Positions 56,483 through 64,000 of a stretch of DNA of 64,000 bases are shown here, in pieces (the stretch's first letter is position 1; every line of letters starts with the position of its first letter). The notes under the pieces are model-generated. The model was not told where the DNA came from and did not search any database. It saw only the letters and a program-made list of their open reading frames with translations. Source of the DNA: an uncultured Muribaculaceae bacterium (GTDB lineage: Bacteria > Bacteroidota > Bacteroidia > Bacteroidales > Muribaculaceae). The stretch is from positions 9,008-73,007 of the forward strand of contig CAJUKX010000012.1 in the NCBI GenBank assembly GCA_910586975.1, in the 5' to 3' direction. The position numbers and the translations under genes are program-made.

Positions 56483-57613
56483 ATGAAGACATTGCTTAAG
56501 ATTTTAGGAGGATTACTGATAGGAATTGTAGCAGGACTTGTTATAGCGGCTGTTATGATAGTGCTGTTTACCGACCAGACATTCTCTGAATTTATAGAAA
56601 ATATGCAATCTACTGCCGGTACCGAGATTTTATTGTCGGCAGCAGTGGCTATGGTATCGTTTTTAATATCGGTTGTAATACTTATCCCCGTTCACGAGGG
56701 CGGCCACCTTGTATGCGGACTGCTCACCGGCTATAAATTCGTATCGTTCAGAATATTCAACCTTACATTTATCAAGGTAAACAATCGCCTGAAGGTCAAG
56801 AAATTTTCAGTGGCCGGCACAGGCGGACAATGCCTTCTGTTGCCACCCGACATGGAGACGGCCAAGGTGCCGGCAGCATGGTATAATGCCGGCGGTGTAT
56901 TGGCAAATATCATAGTTTTGCTGTTGGTGCTACCGCTGTTCACACTCAATATGCATCCGTTTCTTATCGAAGCCATTTGCATATTCTGCATTACAGATGC
57001 GATACTCATACTTGCCAATGGTATTCCGATGAAATTAGGCGGAATAAGCAACGACGGATATAACTGCATCTTTATCAACCGCAATTTGCAGAGCAAACAG
57101 GCCATGCTTTGTCAGCTCAGATCCAATGCTCTGATACAGGAGGGCGTGCGACCTAAGGATATGCCGCGCGAATGGTTTGAATATAATGCCCCCATCGACT
57201 ACACTAATCCGCTTGAGGTGTCGATTCCTCTGATGCATGCCTCGCGCCTTGTAGATGAGATGCGTTTTGACCAGGCTAAGGCCGAATTTGAAGAACTTTA
57301 TAACCATAAAACCGATATCATAGGATTGTATGTCAATGAAATAGCATGCGAGCTGGCTTTCTGTGCCATAGTCATGGGCGACAAAGAACGTGCCGTGGAA
57401 CTGCTTGACTCCAAATTGAGAAAATATATTGACACATACAGCAAAACCATGTCGGGCAAACAAAGGCTTCTGTGCGCTATCTCGCTGTATCTCGATAATG
57501 ACAAGGCCAAGGCCGTTGAAATATATCAAAATCTTGTAGATTCGCAGGATGGATACCTGCTGCAGGGAGAAGTGAAAAGCGACCTTGCCATAATGAAAGA
57601 AATACTAAAATGA
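56483..57613 (+). CDS. M50-like membrane metalloprotease
   Basis: 376 residues: helices at about 5-27 and 52-72, then HEGGH (about 74-78, HExxH zinc motif) at the membrane edge, two or three further helices, and NGIPMKLGGISNDGYN, which fits the NxxPxxxxDG motif of site-2 proteases. The last 160 residues are soluble and helical (TPR-like repeats: DEMRFDQAKAEFEELYNHKT). Probably an intramembrane protease of unknown target. The nitroreductase gene overlaps its stop (ATGA). Confidence 0.75.
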   Translation: MKTLLKILGGLLIGIVAGLVIAAVMIVLFTDQTFSEFIENMQSTAGTEILLSAAVAMVSFLISVVILIPVHEGGHLVCGLLTGYKFVSFRIFNLTFIKVNNRLKVKKFSVAGTGGQCLLLPPDMETAKVPAAWYNAGGVLANIIVLLLVLPLFTLNMHPFLIEAICIFCITDAILILANGIPMKLGGISNDGYNCIFINRNLQSKQAMLCQLRSNALIQEGVRPKDMPREWFEYNAPIDYTNPLEVSIPLMHASRLVDEMRFDQAKAEFEELYNHKTDIIGLYVNEIACELAFCAIVMGDKERAVELLDSKLRKYIDTYSKTMSGKQRLLCAISLYLDNDKAKAVEIYQNLVDSQDGYLLQGEVKSDLAIMKEILK

Positions 57614-58227
57614 ATCAGAACAAAGACTTAATTGACCTCGTAGCCGGATTATTGAAGAAAGACCGCAGCTACAGACGTTTTGATAATTCGGTGCAGATAG
57701 ACTGTGAAACCCTGAGCCGGTTGGTGGCGCTTACCCGCTATTGCTCATCCGGCCGAAATCTTCAACCGCTCAAGTACCGCATTGTGCCCACTTCAGAACT
57801 GTGTCAATCTATATTTCCCCTGCTCGCGTGGGCCGGATATTACAAGGATTGGGATGGCCCGGCACCTCACGAACGCCCTTCGGCATATATCATACAATGC
57901 CTTGACACGGAGTTGACATCGGACTGCATGTGCGACGATGGGCTGCATTTGCAGGCTATATCGCTCGGCGCAACGGCTATGGGGTTGGGCGGATGTATAA
58001 TCAAGGCTTTCAATGCCAAGGCATTGGCTGATGTGCTTGCGTTACCACCGACTTTAAAGCCGCTCTACGTATATGCTTTGGGCAAACCCGCCGAGGAGGT
58101 GGTAATCACAGACCTACGCCAGGACGGCGATTATAAATACTACCGCGACAGCACTGACAGGCAGTGTGTTCCAAAACGCGACATCGACGATGTGATAATC
58201 AGCGACATTGTTGAGGGCAGGGGATGA
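57610..58227 (+). CDS. Nitroreductase-family flavoprotein
   Basis: 205 residues, short nitroreductase: DRSYRRFDNSVQI with the FMN-binding RSYRRF, LTRYCSSGRNLQPLKYR, then LHLQAISLGATAMGLGGC and LPPTLKPLYVYALGKPAE. It would use FMN and NAD(P)H; substrate unknown. Translationally coupled to the M50-like gene, a pairing I cannot explain functionally. Confidence 0.85.
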   Translation: MNQNKDLIDLVAGLLKKDRSYRRFDNSVQIDCETLSRLVALTRYCSSGRNLQPLKYRIVPTSELCQSIFPLLAWAGYYKDWDGPAPHERPSAYIIQCLDTELTSDCMCDDGLHLQAISLGATAMGLGGCIIKAFNAKALADVLALPPTLKPLYVYALGKPAEEVVITDLRQDGDYKYYRDSTDRQCVPKRDIDDVIISDIVEGRG

Positions 58228-58319
58228 AAACAGGGCTATTATGAGCTGTTTTTTGCGATGAGGAGCCGGGTTGTTGCCAAAAATTATAGCATGGCGGTGT
58301 AAAATTCAGCTTTTTATCG

Positions 58320-58327
58320 TATATTTG
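58320..58327 (+). promoter_or_regulatory. Promoter -7 box of the C69 dipeptidase operon
   Basis: TATATTTG, perfect TAnnTTTG. Start predicted near 58334, downstream of the ATG at 58329, which therefore cannot be used. Confidence 0.7.
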
Positions 58328-58364
58328 CATGAAAACTCATTTTATAAACCATACTGTTATTGCT

Positions 58365-60008
58365 ATGAAATTGAAATACTTATTAGCCGCAGCCTTCTTC
58401 GCTACAGGATGGGCTTACGCCGATGCCTGTACCAGCCTTATCGCCGGTAAGAATGCAACTACCACCGGCTCTACGATGATAACTTATGCGGCTGATTCCC
58501 ATACACTCTATGGTGAGTTATACAACCAGCCGGCCGCAGACCATGCCAAGGGTGCGATGCGTCAGGTTATCGACTGGGATTCGCAGCGTCATCTGGGCGA
58601 GATTCCTGAAGTTGAACATACATACGCCACCATAGGTAATATGAACGAACATGGACTCACTATAAGCGAGTCTACCTGGGGCGGCCGTCCTGAGCTTGCA
58701 GGCTCGGGCATTGTGGACTATGGTTCGCTGATCTACATTACCTTGCAGCGTGCCAAGACCGCACGCGAGGCCATAGATGTAATGACCAATCTGGTGAAGG
58801 ACTATGGCTATGCCTCTGAGGGCGAATCGTTCTCAATAGCTGATCCTAATGAAGTGTGGATCATGGAGCTGATAGGTAAAGGCAAGGACGATAAAGGCGC
58901 CGTATGGGTTGCCCGCCGTGTGCCCGACGACTGCATCAGCGGCCATGCCAATCACGCACGCATCCACACCTTCCCGCTTGACGACCCCAATACCCTGTAC
59001 GCGCCCGATGTAATTGAGTTTGCACGCAAGAAAGGTTATTTCAAGGGCAAAGATAAGGATTTTGACTTCTCTAAGGCTTATGCCGTTACCGACTTCGGCG
59101 CACTGCGCGGTTGTGACGCACGTGTATGGAGCTACTTTAATAAATTCCTCCCCAAGGGCGAGGCCGACCGCTGGCTCCCCTGGATAAACGAGGCCAAGGG
59201 CGAGATAATGCCCCTGTGGGTGAAGCCAGCTGCAAAACTTAGCGCCAACGACCTTAAATGGATGATGCGCGACCACTTTGAAGGTACTCCGTTCGACATG
59301 ACAACCGATATAGGTGCAGGACCCTTTGATGTGCCTTACCGCTGGCGTCCTATGGGTTATAAAGTGGACGATAAGGAGTATACCCACGAGCGTGCCATAG
59401 CCACCCAGCAGACCGGTTTCTCATTTGTAGCCGACATGAATGCCAACCGCCACGATGCCATGCGCGGCATTCTGTGGTTTGGCGTGGACGATGCCAACAC
59501 CTGTGTGTATGTGCCTGTATTCAATTCTACTCCCGCAGCTCCTTACGAGCTGGCTCCGGGCAACGGCGACATGTACAACCTGTCGTGGGATGCTATGTTC
59601 TGGGTGAACAATTATGTTGCCAATCAGGCTTATAACCGTTACTCACAGATGATTGACGATATACGCAAGGTGCAGGGCGCATACGAAAACGAACTCACCG
59701 ATGCCGTGAATGCCTACGAGAAAACCCTTACCAAGGACGTACCCTACGATGTGGCTCAGTCGCAGCTTGCCAACCTTACAAATTATTCTACAGCAAAGGT
59801 TACAAAAGGCTATAAGCAGTTGGGTGACTTCCTGTTGGTGAAGTTCCTCGACGGAAATATCAAGAAGCAGAACGAAGATGGCAGCTTTGCCCGCACACCC
59901 GAAGGAATTGCCGTGCAACCCCTTTTCGGCGGTTACAATCAGCGCTACTTCGAGTCAATAGCCAAGGAACAGGGCGACAGACTCCGGGTTAAGGATATCA
60001 AATTCTGA
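58365..60008 (+). CDS. C69-family dipeptidase, exported
   Basis: 547 residues from ATG 58365. Signal peptide MKLKYLLAAAFFATGWAYAD; the mature protein begins at or next to Cys in ACTSLIAGK, the N-terminal nucleophile of C69 (PepD) peptidases. Body shows TWGGRPEL, SFSIADPNEVWIMELIG and HANHARI. It hydrolyses dipeptides, probably in the periplasm. The upstream ATG at 58329 is rejected because it lies before the transcription start. The lysozyme gene follows after 8 bp. Confidence 0.88.
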   Translation: MKLKYLLAAAFFATGWAYADACTSLIAGKNATTTGSTMITYAADSHTLYGELYNQPAADHAKGAMRQVIDWDSQRHLGEIPEVEHTYATIGNMNEHGLTISESTWGGRPELAGSGIVDYGSLIYITLQRAKTAREAIDVMTNLVKDYGYASEGESFSIADPNEVWIMELIGKGKDDKGAVWVARRVPDDCISGHANHARIHTFPLDDPNTLYAPDVIEFARKKGYFKGKDKDFDFSKAYAVTDFGALRGCDARVWSYFNKFLPKGEADRWLPWINEAKGEIMPLWVKPAAKLSANDLKWMMRDHFEGTPFDMTTDIGAGPFDVPYRWRPMGYKVDDKEYTHERAIATQQTGFSFVADMNANRHDAMRGILWFGVDDANTCVYVPVFNSTPAAPYELAPGNGDMYNLSWDAMFWVNNYVANQAYNRYSQMIDDIRKVQGAYENELTDAVNAYEKTLTKDVPYDVAQSQLANLTNYSTAKVTKGYKQLGDFLLVKFLDGNIKKQNEDGSFARTPEGIAVQPLFGGYNQRYFESIAKEQGDRLRVKDIKF

Positions 60009-60016
60009 TTAATACA

Positions 60017-60766
60017 ATGAAGGCCAGGACACTTGCCATAATACTGATTGCCATCACAGCCCTTACAATAGCGGCTGTGATGGGGCAACGTGCCCGGGCC
60101 TCGCATAAGGCTCACGTAGATGTAGACCGAAGTATTTATCCAAGTCGTGGTATAGATATATCGGTTCATAACGGAGAGATTGATTTTGATAAGGTTTCTG
60201 ATTCTGGAATAGATTTCGTGTATATCAAGGCTTCGGAGGGCGGCACATGGCGCGATTCGCGTTTTGAACAAAATTATGCGGCTGCTGTAGAGGCCGATAT
60301 GCTTGTGGGAATCTACCATTTTTTCAGATTCGACGTTCCGGCGTGGAAACAGAGCGTAAACGTGCTCAACGCATTGGCCGGCAGGCATATAGACTTGCCT
60401 ATAGCTATTGATGTGGAAGAGTGGGCCAATCCCGGTGAGTTTACTACCGAAGATATATGTGCTAATCTGCGGTCGTTGGTAGAGTTGCTGCGCCAGAATG
60501 GTCGCGAACCAATCATCTATACCAACAAAAACGGGTACTTCAGGTTTATACGCAATAAATTTGACGATGTGGGCTTGTGGATATGCTCGTTTACAACCCC
60601 GCCTATTATCGACCAGGAGAGATGGTTGCTGTGGCAACATTCGCACCTCGGCCATATAAACGGAATAAAGGGTAGTGTGGATCTGATTACTTTTAATAAT
60701 CCCATGCAGGGGCAAATGTCGGAATGGCTCGATTCTAATCCGGCAATATCAAAACTCCGCAATTGA
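60017..60766 (+). CDS. GH25 family lysozyme (muramidase), membrane-anchored or exported
   Basis: 249 residues. N-terminal hydrophobic segment (5-23), then the GH25 barrel: GIDISVHNGEIDFDKV with the first catalytic Asp, FVYIKASEGG, GIYHFFRF, and AIDVEEW with the Asp-x-Glu catalytic pair. It cleaves the muramic acid to GlcNAc bond in peptidoglycan. Second gene of the C69 operon, suggesting joint handling of cell-wall or protein debris. Ends before a strong terminator. Confidence 0.88.
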   Translation: MKARTLAIILIAITALTIAAVMGQRARASHKAHVDVDRSIYPSRGIDISVHNGEIDFDKVSDSGIDFVYIKASEGGTWRDSRFEQNYAAAVEADMLVGIYHFFRFDVPAWKQSVNVLNALAGRHIDLPIAIDVEEWANPGEFTTEDICANLRSLVELLRQNGREPIIYTNKNGYFRFIRNKFDDVGLWICSFTTPPIIDQERWLLWQHSHLGHINGIKGSVDLITFNNPMQGQMSEWLDSNPAISKLRN

Positions 60767-60777
60767 TTTTGACATTA

Positions 60778-60828
60778 CAAGCCTACCGCCTGATGAGAGG
60801 TACATACCCTTTTCAGGCGGTAGGCTTG
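60778..60828. terminator. Bidirectional terminator between the lysozyme and WYL genes
   Basis: Perfect 16-bp stem CAAGCCTACCGCCTGA / TCAGGCGGTAGGCTTG (60778-60793, 60813-60828), then TATTATTAT. Confidence 0.85.
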
Positions 60829-60844
60829 TATTATTATAATACTC

Positions 60845-61750
60845 TTATTCTTTGTTGTAAAGTTCATACATATCTGTTATCCAGCCTTTCATGGACCGGC
60901 GCAGACTATCAGGCGATAACACCTCTATCATAGGGCCGCTGTGAAGCAGTTTCATGATGAAGTCGTAGGTTGGTGGCAGCGTCAGTTCGAAGTCGGCATA
61001 CGTTCCGGTGTCCTCAATCAATCGCTGGCTGTGGTGCAGGGGCAGCGACTTCAGGTACGGGGTATGATCTTTGTTTGCCCTCACTACAATTCTTTCAGGC
61101 TTGATGCTGTCGTCGATTACAATGCCGAAGTAACTTGAGAAAAAGCTTGCGGCATTGAATCCCTTTGGAAGCTTGTAGCGCCGGTCGGAAATCTTTACTG
61201 ATTCGATGCGGTCGAGTCCGTAAAGGCGAATTGTGTCATGGCTTAGGTTATGCCCCAGCAGATACCAGCGGTTTTCAAACAACTTCACGCAATATGGCTC
61301 TACGGGTATTTCGTAAGACCTGGAATAGCTGAACGCTCGGTATACCATGTTGATTACCATATTGTCTTTCATTGCTTCCAATATAGTGGTCAGGTGATCT
61401 CTGCCCGATGGAATCTGATCGACGAGTATGCGGTCTTTCAACGAGAGATTTTCGCCGATAAGGTTGCCTACAGCAAATGAGTCGAGCATCCATTTCTTCA
61501 GCTCATTCTCGTCGATATCTTCGGGATTCTCTATATAATACAAGTACCCGCCCACACGCTGGCAGGATATGATGATGCCAAACTGAGAGAATATGCTGTC
61601 GCGCCATCGGTTGAATGTGGCTCTGTGCAAGGGCTTGCAGTCGCTGAGGTCTTTGCAACGCTCCCATTTGTCAGACAAATCTCTGTGGGAAATCTTACCG
61701 GCACGTCGTATGGTATCTATCAGCCAGGTGTATTTTTGAAGTTGGGTCAT
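60845..61750 (-). CDS. WYL-domain transcriptional regulator
   Basis: 301 residues: N-terminal winged-helix-like region (about 1-75; HRATFNRWRDSIFSQFG), WYL domain with NMVYRAFSYSRSYEIPVEPY and the ligand-site strand FENRWYLLGHNL, and a WCX-type C-terminal domain. WYL proteins often control defence or stress genes. It is divergent from the AAA+ ATPase gene across a 202-bp intergenic region (61751-61952), which makes that gene a likely target. Confidence 0.87.
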   Translation of the reverse strand: MTQLQKYTWLIDTIRRAGKISHRDLSDKWERCKDLSDCKPLHRATFNRWRDSIFSQFGIIISCQRVGGYLYYIENPEDIDENELKKWMLDSFAVGNLIGENLSLKDRILVDQIPSGRDHLTTILEAMKDNMVINMVYRAFSYSRSYEIPVEPYCVKLFENRWYLLGHNLSHDTIRLYGLDRIESVKISDRRYKLPKGFNAASFFSSYFGIVIDDSIKPERIVVRANKDHTPYLKSLPLHHSQRLIEDTGTYADFELTLPPTYDFIMKLLHSGPMIEVLSPDSLRRSMKGWITDMYELYNKE

Positions 61751-61952
61751 AACTATGGTATTTTATGTGGAGGAAGTTTCTGCGGCAGGTGAAACAAAAA
61801 GTCAGTACGCAAAGATAATCAAAACATGGCGCATTTTACGATACTGATTGAGTTTTTGTAAAAAATATGATAATTTCAAAGTTTTTCAACGTGTATCGCA
61901 CATTGAGACATCACAGGTCTAATTTTGCAGTGTAAACTTAAAACCCACAGTT

Positions 61953-63647
61953 ATGAGAAATTTATTCAACAAAGGTATGGAAGAAGAAATCAGCAAAATC
62001 CAAAAGGAAAATGCAATGAAATCAAAGGCTAAGTCGGTACTCGAAGCATTCGAATATATCGTTGAGCTTGCTGAAAATTCAAACCTGAATGATGAATTTT
62101 TCGAACGCGCCGGCAAACATATCCGCTATGCCGCTCGCAAGATAAAGCTGACGCCCATGCAAACAGTGCTGCTGGCGCTGTTTGTAGGCCGTAGCGAAGA
62201 CCGAAGCATACGCCTGTCAGAAATAGCCAACTATGTGGGATGCAGGACTACCAGAATACTGCGTATATCTAAGGAAATTGACATACTCGAAGATAAACGA
62301 TACCTTATATCATGTCGCAGCCATAATGCGTTGGGGTATCGTGTGCCCTCCGAGGTGTTGGCAGCTGTCAAGGATGACAAACCATACGTGTACGAGGGCG
62401 TCAAGATTGATTCTCTGCAAGCATTCTTCGACCACTTCGACGAACTGATGGACAGTATGAACAACTCAGAGCTTACACACGATAAGTTGATGAGCTTAAC
62501 CTTGGAAGCATTGGATGCCATAAAAGATACAGTATTTGCCAAGACATTGCGCCGATATCACCTAACTGATGAAGACTCACTGCTTTTCATCTTTATGGCT
62601 CATCTATTTGTTGAGAACTGCGATGACAATATCTGCTTTCACGACATTGATGATATCTACGACAATGAAAAGATACCATACTGGTGCAAGCGTATGCTCA
62701 GAACCAGAACTTCCGACCTATTTCAACATAACCTTATTGAAAATGTCAACGAGGAAGGAATGGCTCGCAGCGACGCTTTCAAACTTACCGACTTTGCTAA
62801 AGATGAGTTGCTTGGCGAACTGAACCTGAACACGAATGCATCATCGCGCAGAGATCTGCTTAAACACGAATCCTTTGCAGAGAAGAAACTGATATACAAC
62901 CCGAAAGAAGATGAAATGATCACACAGCTTTCGTCTATAATTTCTGAACAACGCTTCAAAGAAGTACAGCAAAGGCTGGAAAAAGCCGGTATGCGCAAAG
63001 GATTCTGCTGCCTGTTCTACGGCGCGCCCGGTACGGGTAAGACCGAAACAGTGTACCAGCTCGCACGCCTTACCGGTCGCGATATTATGCGCGTAGACGT
63101 AGATATAATCAAGAGCTGCTGGGTAGGCGAAAGCGAGAAGAATATCAAATCGATATTCGACCGCTACCGCAACATCTGCCGTTCGTCAGAACTTGCCCCA
63201 ATCCTGCTATTCAACGAGGCCGATGCTGTGCTCGGAGTACGCATGGAGGGCGCGGCAAAAGCAGTAGACAAAATGGAAAACTCAATACAAAACATAATAC
63301 TTCAGGAAATGGAATCGCTGGAAGGAATCATGATCGCAACCACCAACCTGACATCCAACCTCGATAAAGCATTCGAGCGCCGCTTCCTGTACAAAGTCCG
63401 CTACGAAAAGCCAACAACCTCTGCCCGCGCCCAAATCTGGAAAGCCATGCTGCCGGCACTGAGCGACAACGACGCACGGCAACTCGCCGCAGAAAGCGAC
63501 CTTTCGGGCGGCGAAATCGAAAACATCGTACGCAAGCACTCGGTAGCAGCCATCCTTTCCGGCAACGAAACAATAGACCTTGCAGACCTCCGTAAACTAT
63601 GCAAGACAGAGCGCCTCAGTCCCACACGCACCCGAATAGGCTTCTAA
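61953..63647 (+). CDS. AAA+ ATPase with N-terminal helical/winged-helix region
   Basis: 564 residues. The first ~300 residues are helical, with a possible winged helix near 85-125 (IRLSEIANYVGCRTTRILRI). The AAA domain follows: Walker A GAPGTGKT (357-364), ILLFNEAD at 417-424 in place of the usual D-E pair, sensor-1 ATTN, and an arginine-rich FERRF segment. Known: such ATPases occur beside WYL regulators in Bacteroidales; the role is not known. The WYL gene opposite is the probable regulator. Confidence 0.8.
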   Translation: MRNLFNKGMEEEISKIQKENAMKSKAKSVLEAFEYIVELAENSNLNDEFFERAGKHIRYAARKIKLTPMQTVLLALFVGRSEDRSIRLSEIANYVGCRTTRILRISKEIDILEDKRYLISCRSHNALGYRVPSEVLAAVKDDKPYVYEGVKIDSLQAFFDHFDELMDSMNNSELTHDKLMSLTLEALDAIKDTVFAKTLRRYHLTDEDSLLFIFMAHLFVENCDDNICFHDIDDIYDNEKIPYWCKRMLRTRTSDLFQHNLIENVNEEGMARSDAFKLTDFAKDELLGELNLNTNASSRRDLLKHESFAEKKLIYNPKEDEMITQLSSIISEQRFKEVQQRLEKAGMRKGFCCLFYGAPGTGKTETVYQLARLTGRDIMRVDVDIIKSCWVGESEKNIKSIFDRYRNICRSSELAPILLFNEADAVLGVRMEGAAKAVDKMENSIQNIILQEMESLEGIMIATTNLTSNLDKAFERRFLYKVRYEKPTTSARAQIWKAMLPALSDNDARQLAAESDLSGGEIENIVRKHSVAAILSGNETIDLADLRKLCKTERLSPTRTRIGF

Positions 63648-63792
63648 TTTCAGAAGCCGCGGAGTAAAAAAAACGCACTCATGGACGCGGGAACTAAAAA
63701 ACGGATAAAATGGATATTGCTAAAAATCAAACAATTACGAAAAATCACATTAAAAAACCGCATAAAAATTTGCAATATTCAAATAAAACCCG

Positions 63793-63800
63793 TAATTTTG
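63793..63800 (+). promoter_or_regulatory. Promoter -7 box of tRNA (CAT)
   Basis: TAATTTTG, perfect TAnnTTTG, 12 bp before the tRNA. Confidence 0.65.
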
Positions 63801-63811
63801 TACCCGCAAAA

Positions 63812-63885
63812 GGTCCTATAGCTCAGTTGGTCAGAGCACCTGACTCATAATCAGGGAGTCCTTGGTTCAAGCCCAAGTGGGACCA
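63812..63885 (+). tRNA. tRNA with CAT anticodon (Met elongator; Ile2 not excluded)
   Basis: 74 nt: acceptor GGTCCTA/TGGGACC, D-arm AGCTCAGTTGGTCAGAGC, anticodon loop CTCATAA, T-arm GGTTCAAGCC, discriminator A, CCA not encoded. Not the initiator form (first pair G-C is matched and the three G-C pairs of the initiator anticodon stem are missing). Whether the C is converted to lysidine cannot be told. Confidence 0.92.
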
Positions 63886-63894
63886 CTCGAAATC

Positions 63895-63928
63895 AAGTAG
63901 TTAGCATATTGCTGACTACTTTTTTTTA
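63895..63928 (+). terminator. Terminator after the CAT tRNA
   Basis: AAGTAGTTAGC pairs with GCTGACTACTT (one G-U pair), loop ATATT, followed by eight T. Confidence 0.9.
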
Positions 63929-63929
63929 T

Positions 63930-64000
63930 TGTCTGAACACATCAGTTTACACAATCTGTGTAAACCAGCGTGTAAACCGTGTCAACCACAGTAAACGTAG
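63930..64000. other. End of window: inverted and direct GTGTAAAC repeats after the tRNA
   Basis: GTTTACACA (63951-63959) faces TGTGTAAAC (63958-63967 region), and GTGTAAAC recurs three times in diverged form within 40 bp. No gene start is visible before the window ends. Such a repeat cluster just after a tRNA can mark an integrated element, but nothing here proves it. Confidence 0.35.

Noticed and set aside
58329..58364. Upstream ATG of the C69 dipeptidase
   Set aside because: It lies only 2 bp after the -7 box, before the predicted transcription start, and weakens the signal peptide.

Overview
The window looks like a chromosome segment from a Bacteroidales bacterium, most likely of the Muribaculaceae (S24-7) type. 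The reasons are the short primary sigma factor, the many promoters with the Bacteroidota -7 box TAnnTTTG (about twenty are listed), lipoproteins with a Cys-Ser/Asp acidic start, and Bacteroidales gene orders: thrS-infC-rpmI-rplT, rpsU-xerC-hpf, rsfS-ftsH, an RprX/RprY pair, and a debranching enzyme / glycogen synthase / GH57 operon. The family-level assignment is an inference; no rRNA is present.

Layout. 1-3.3 kb: purL, cut by the window edge. 3.5-8.2 kb: three-gene glycogen operon on the minus strand. 8.5-16.4 kb: OmpA-like protein, SemiSWEET, ComEC, a YeiH-type transporter, aroE, a lipoprotein, tsaC and an acyltransferase-like gene, then tRNA-Ser. 16.8-17.8 kb: Panacea toxin-antitoxin pair. 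18-21.7 kb: a TlpA-like thioredoxin, an isolated structured ncRNA, and two exported aspartic-protease-like proteins, one with degenerate active sites. 21.7-23.7 kb: an AbiE locus bracketed by identical palindromes, with the toxin broken by one amber codon. 23.8-27.4 kb: rpoD and a NatAB-like ABC exporter. 28.3-29.3 kb: an Abi_2 (AbiF/AbiD) HEPN gene behind a short terminated RNA. 29.3-44 kb: mostly housekeeping genes (orphan histidine kinase, queA, glutaminase-like, thrS-infC-rpmI-rplT, ftsH, rsfS, a LolE/FtsX-type permease, FeoA-FeoB fusion). 44.3-45 kb: decayed GNAT toxin-antitoxin operon. 45.2-53.3 kb: rprXY, a CBM9-like protein, higBA, groESL, rpsU-xerC-hpf. 53.3-56.4 kb: an island with a ~300-nt structured RNA, an EcoRI-family methyltransferase and a DUF262-HNH nuclease, bounded by 22-bp direct repeats. 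56.5-64 kb: M50-like protease, nitroreductase, C69 dipeptidase, GH25 lysozyme, a WYL regulator divergent from an AAA+ ATPase, and a CAT-anticodon tRNA.

How it works together. Housekeeping operons are interrupted by six small conflict modules: PanAT, AbiE, Abi_2, GNAT-TA, HigBA and the methyltransferase/nuclease island. At least two of their toxin genes carry a single in-frame nonsense codon. Several modules or their promoters are linked to palindromes or structured RNAs. A dispersed 166-bp repeat with terminal inverted repeats occurs three times; a related 207-bp hairpin element occurs once. The most promising leads are the island at 53.3-56.4 kb with its leader RNA, the duplicated palindrome around abiE, and the short RNA in front of the Abi_2 gene.
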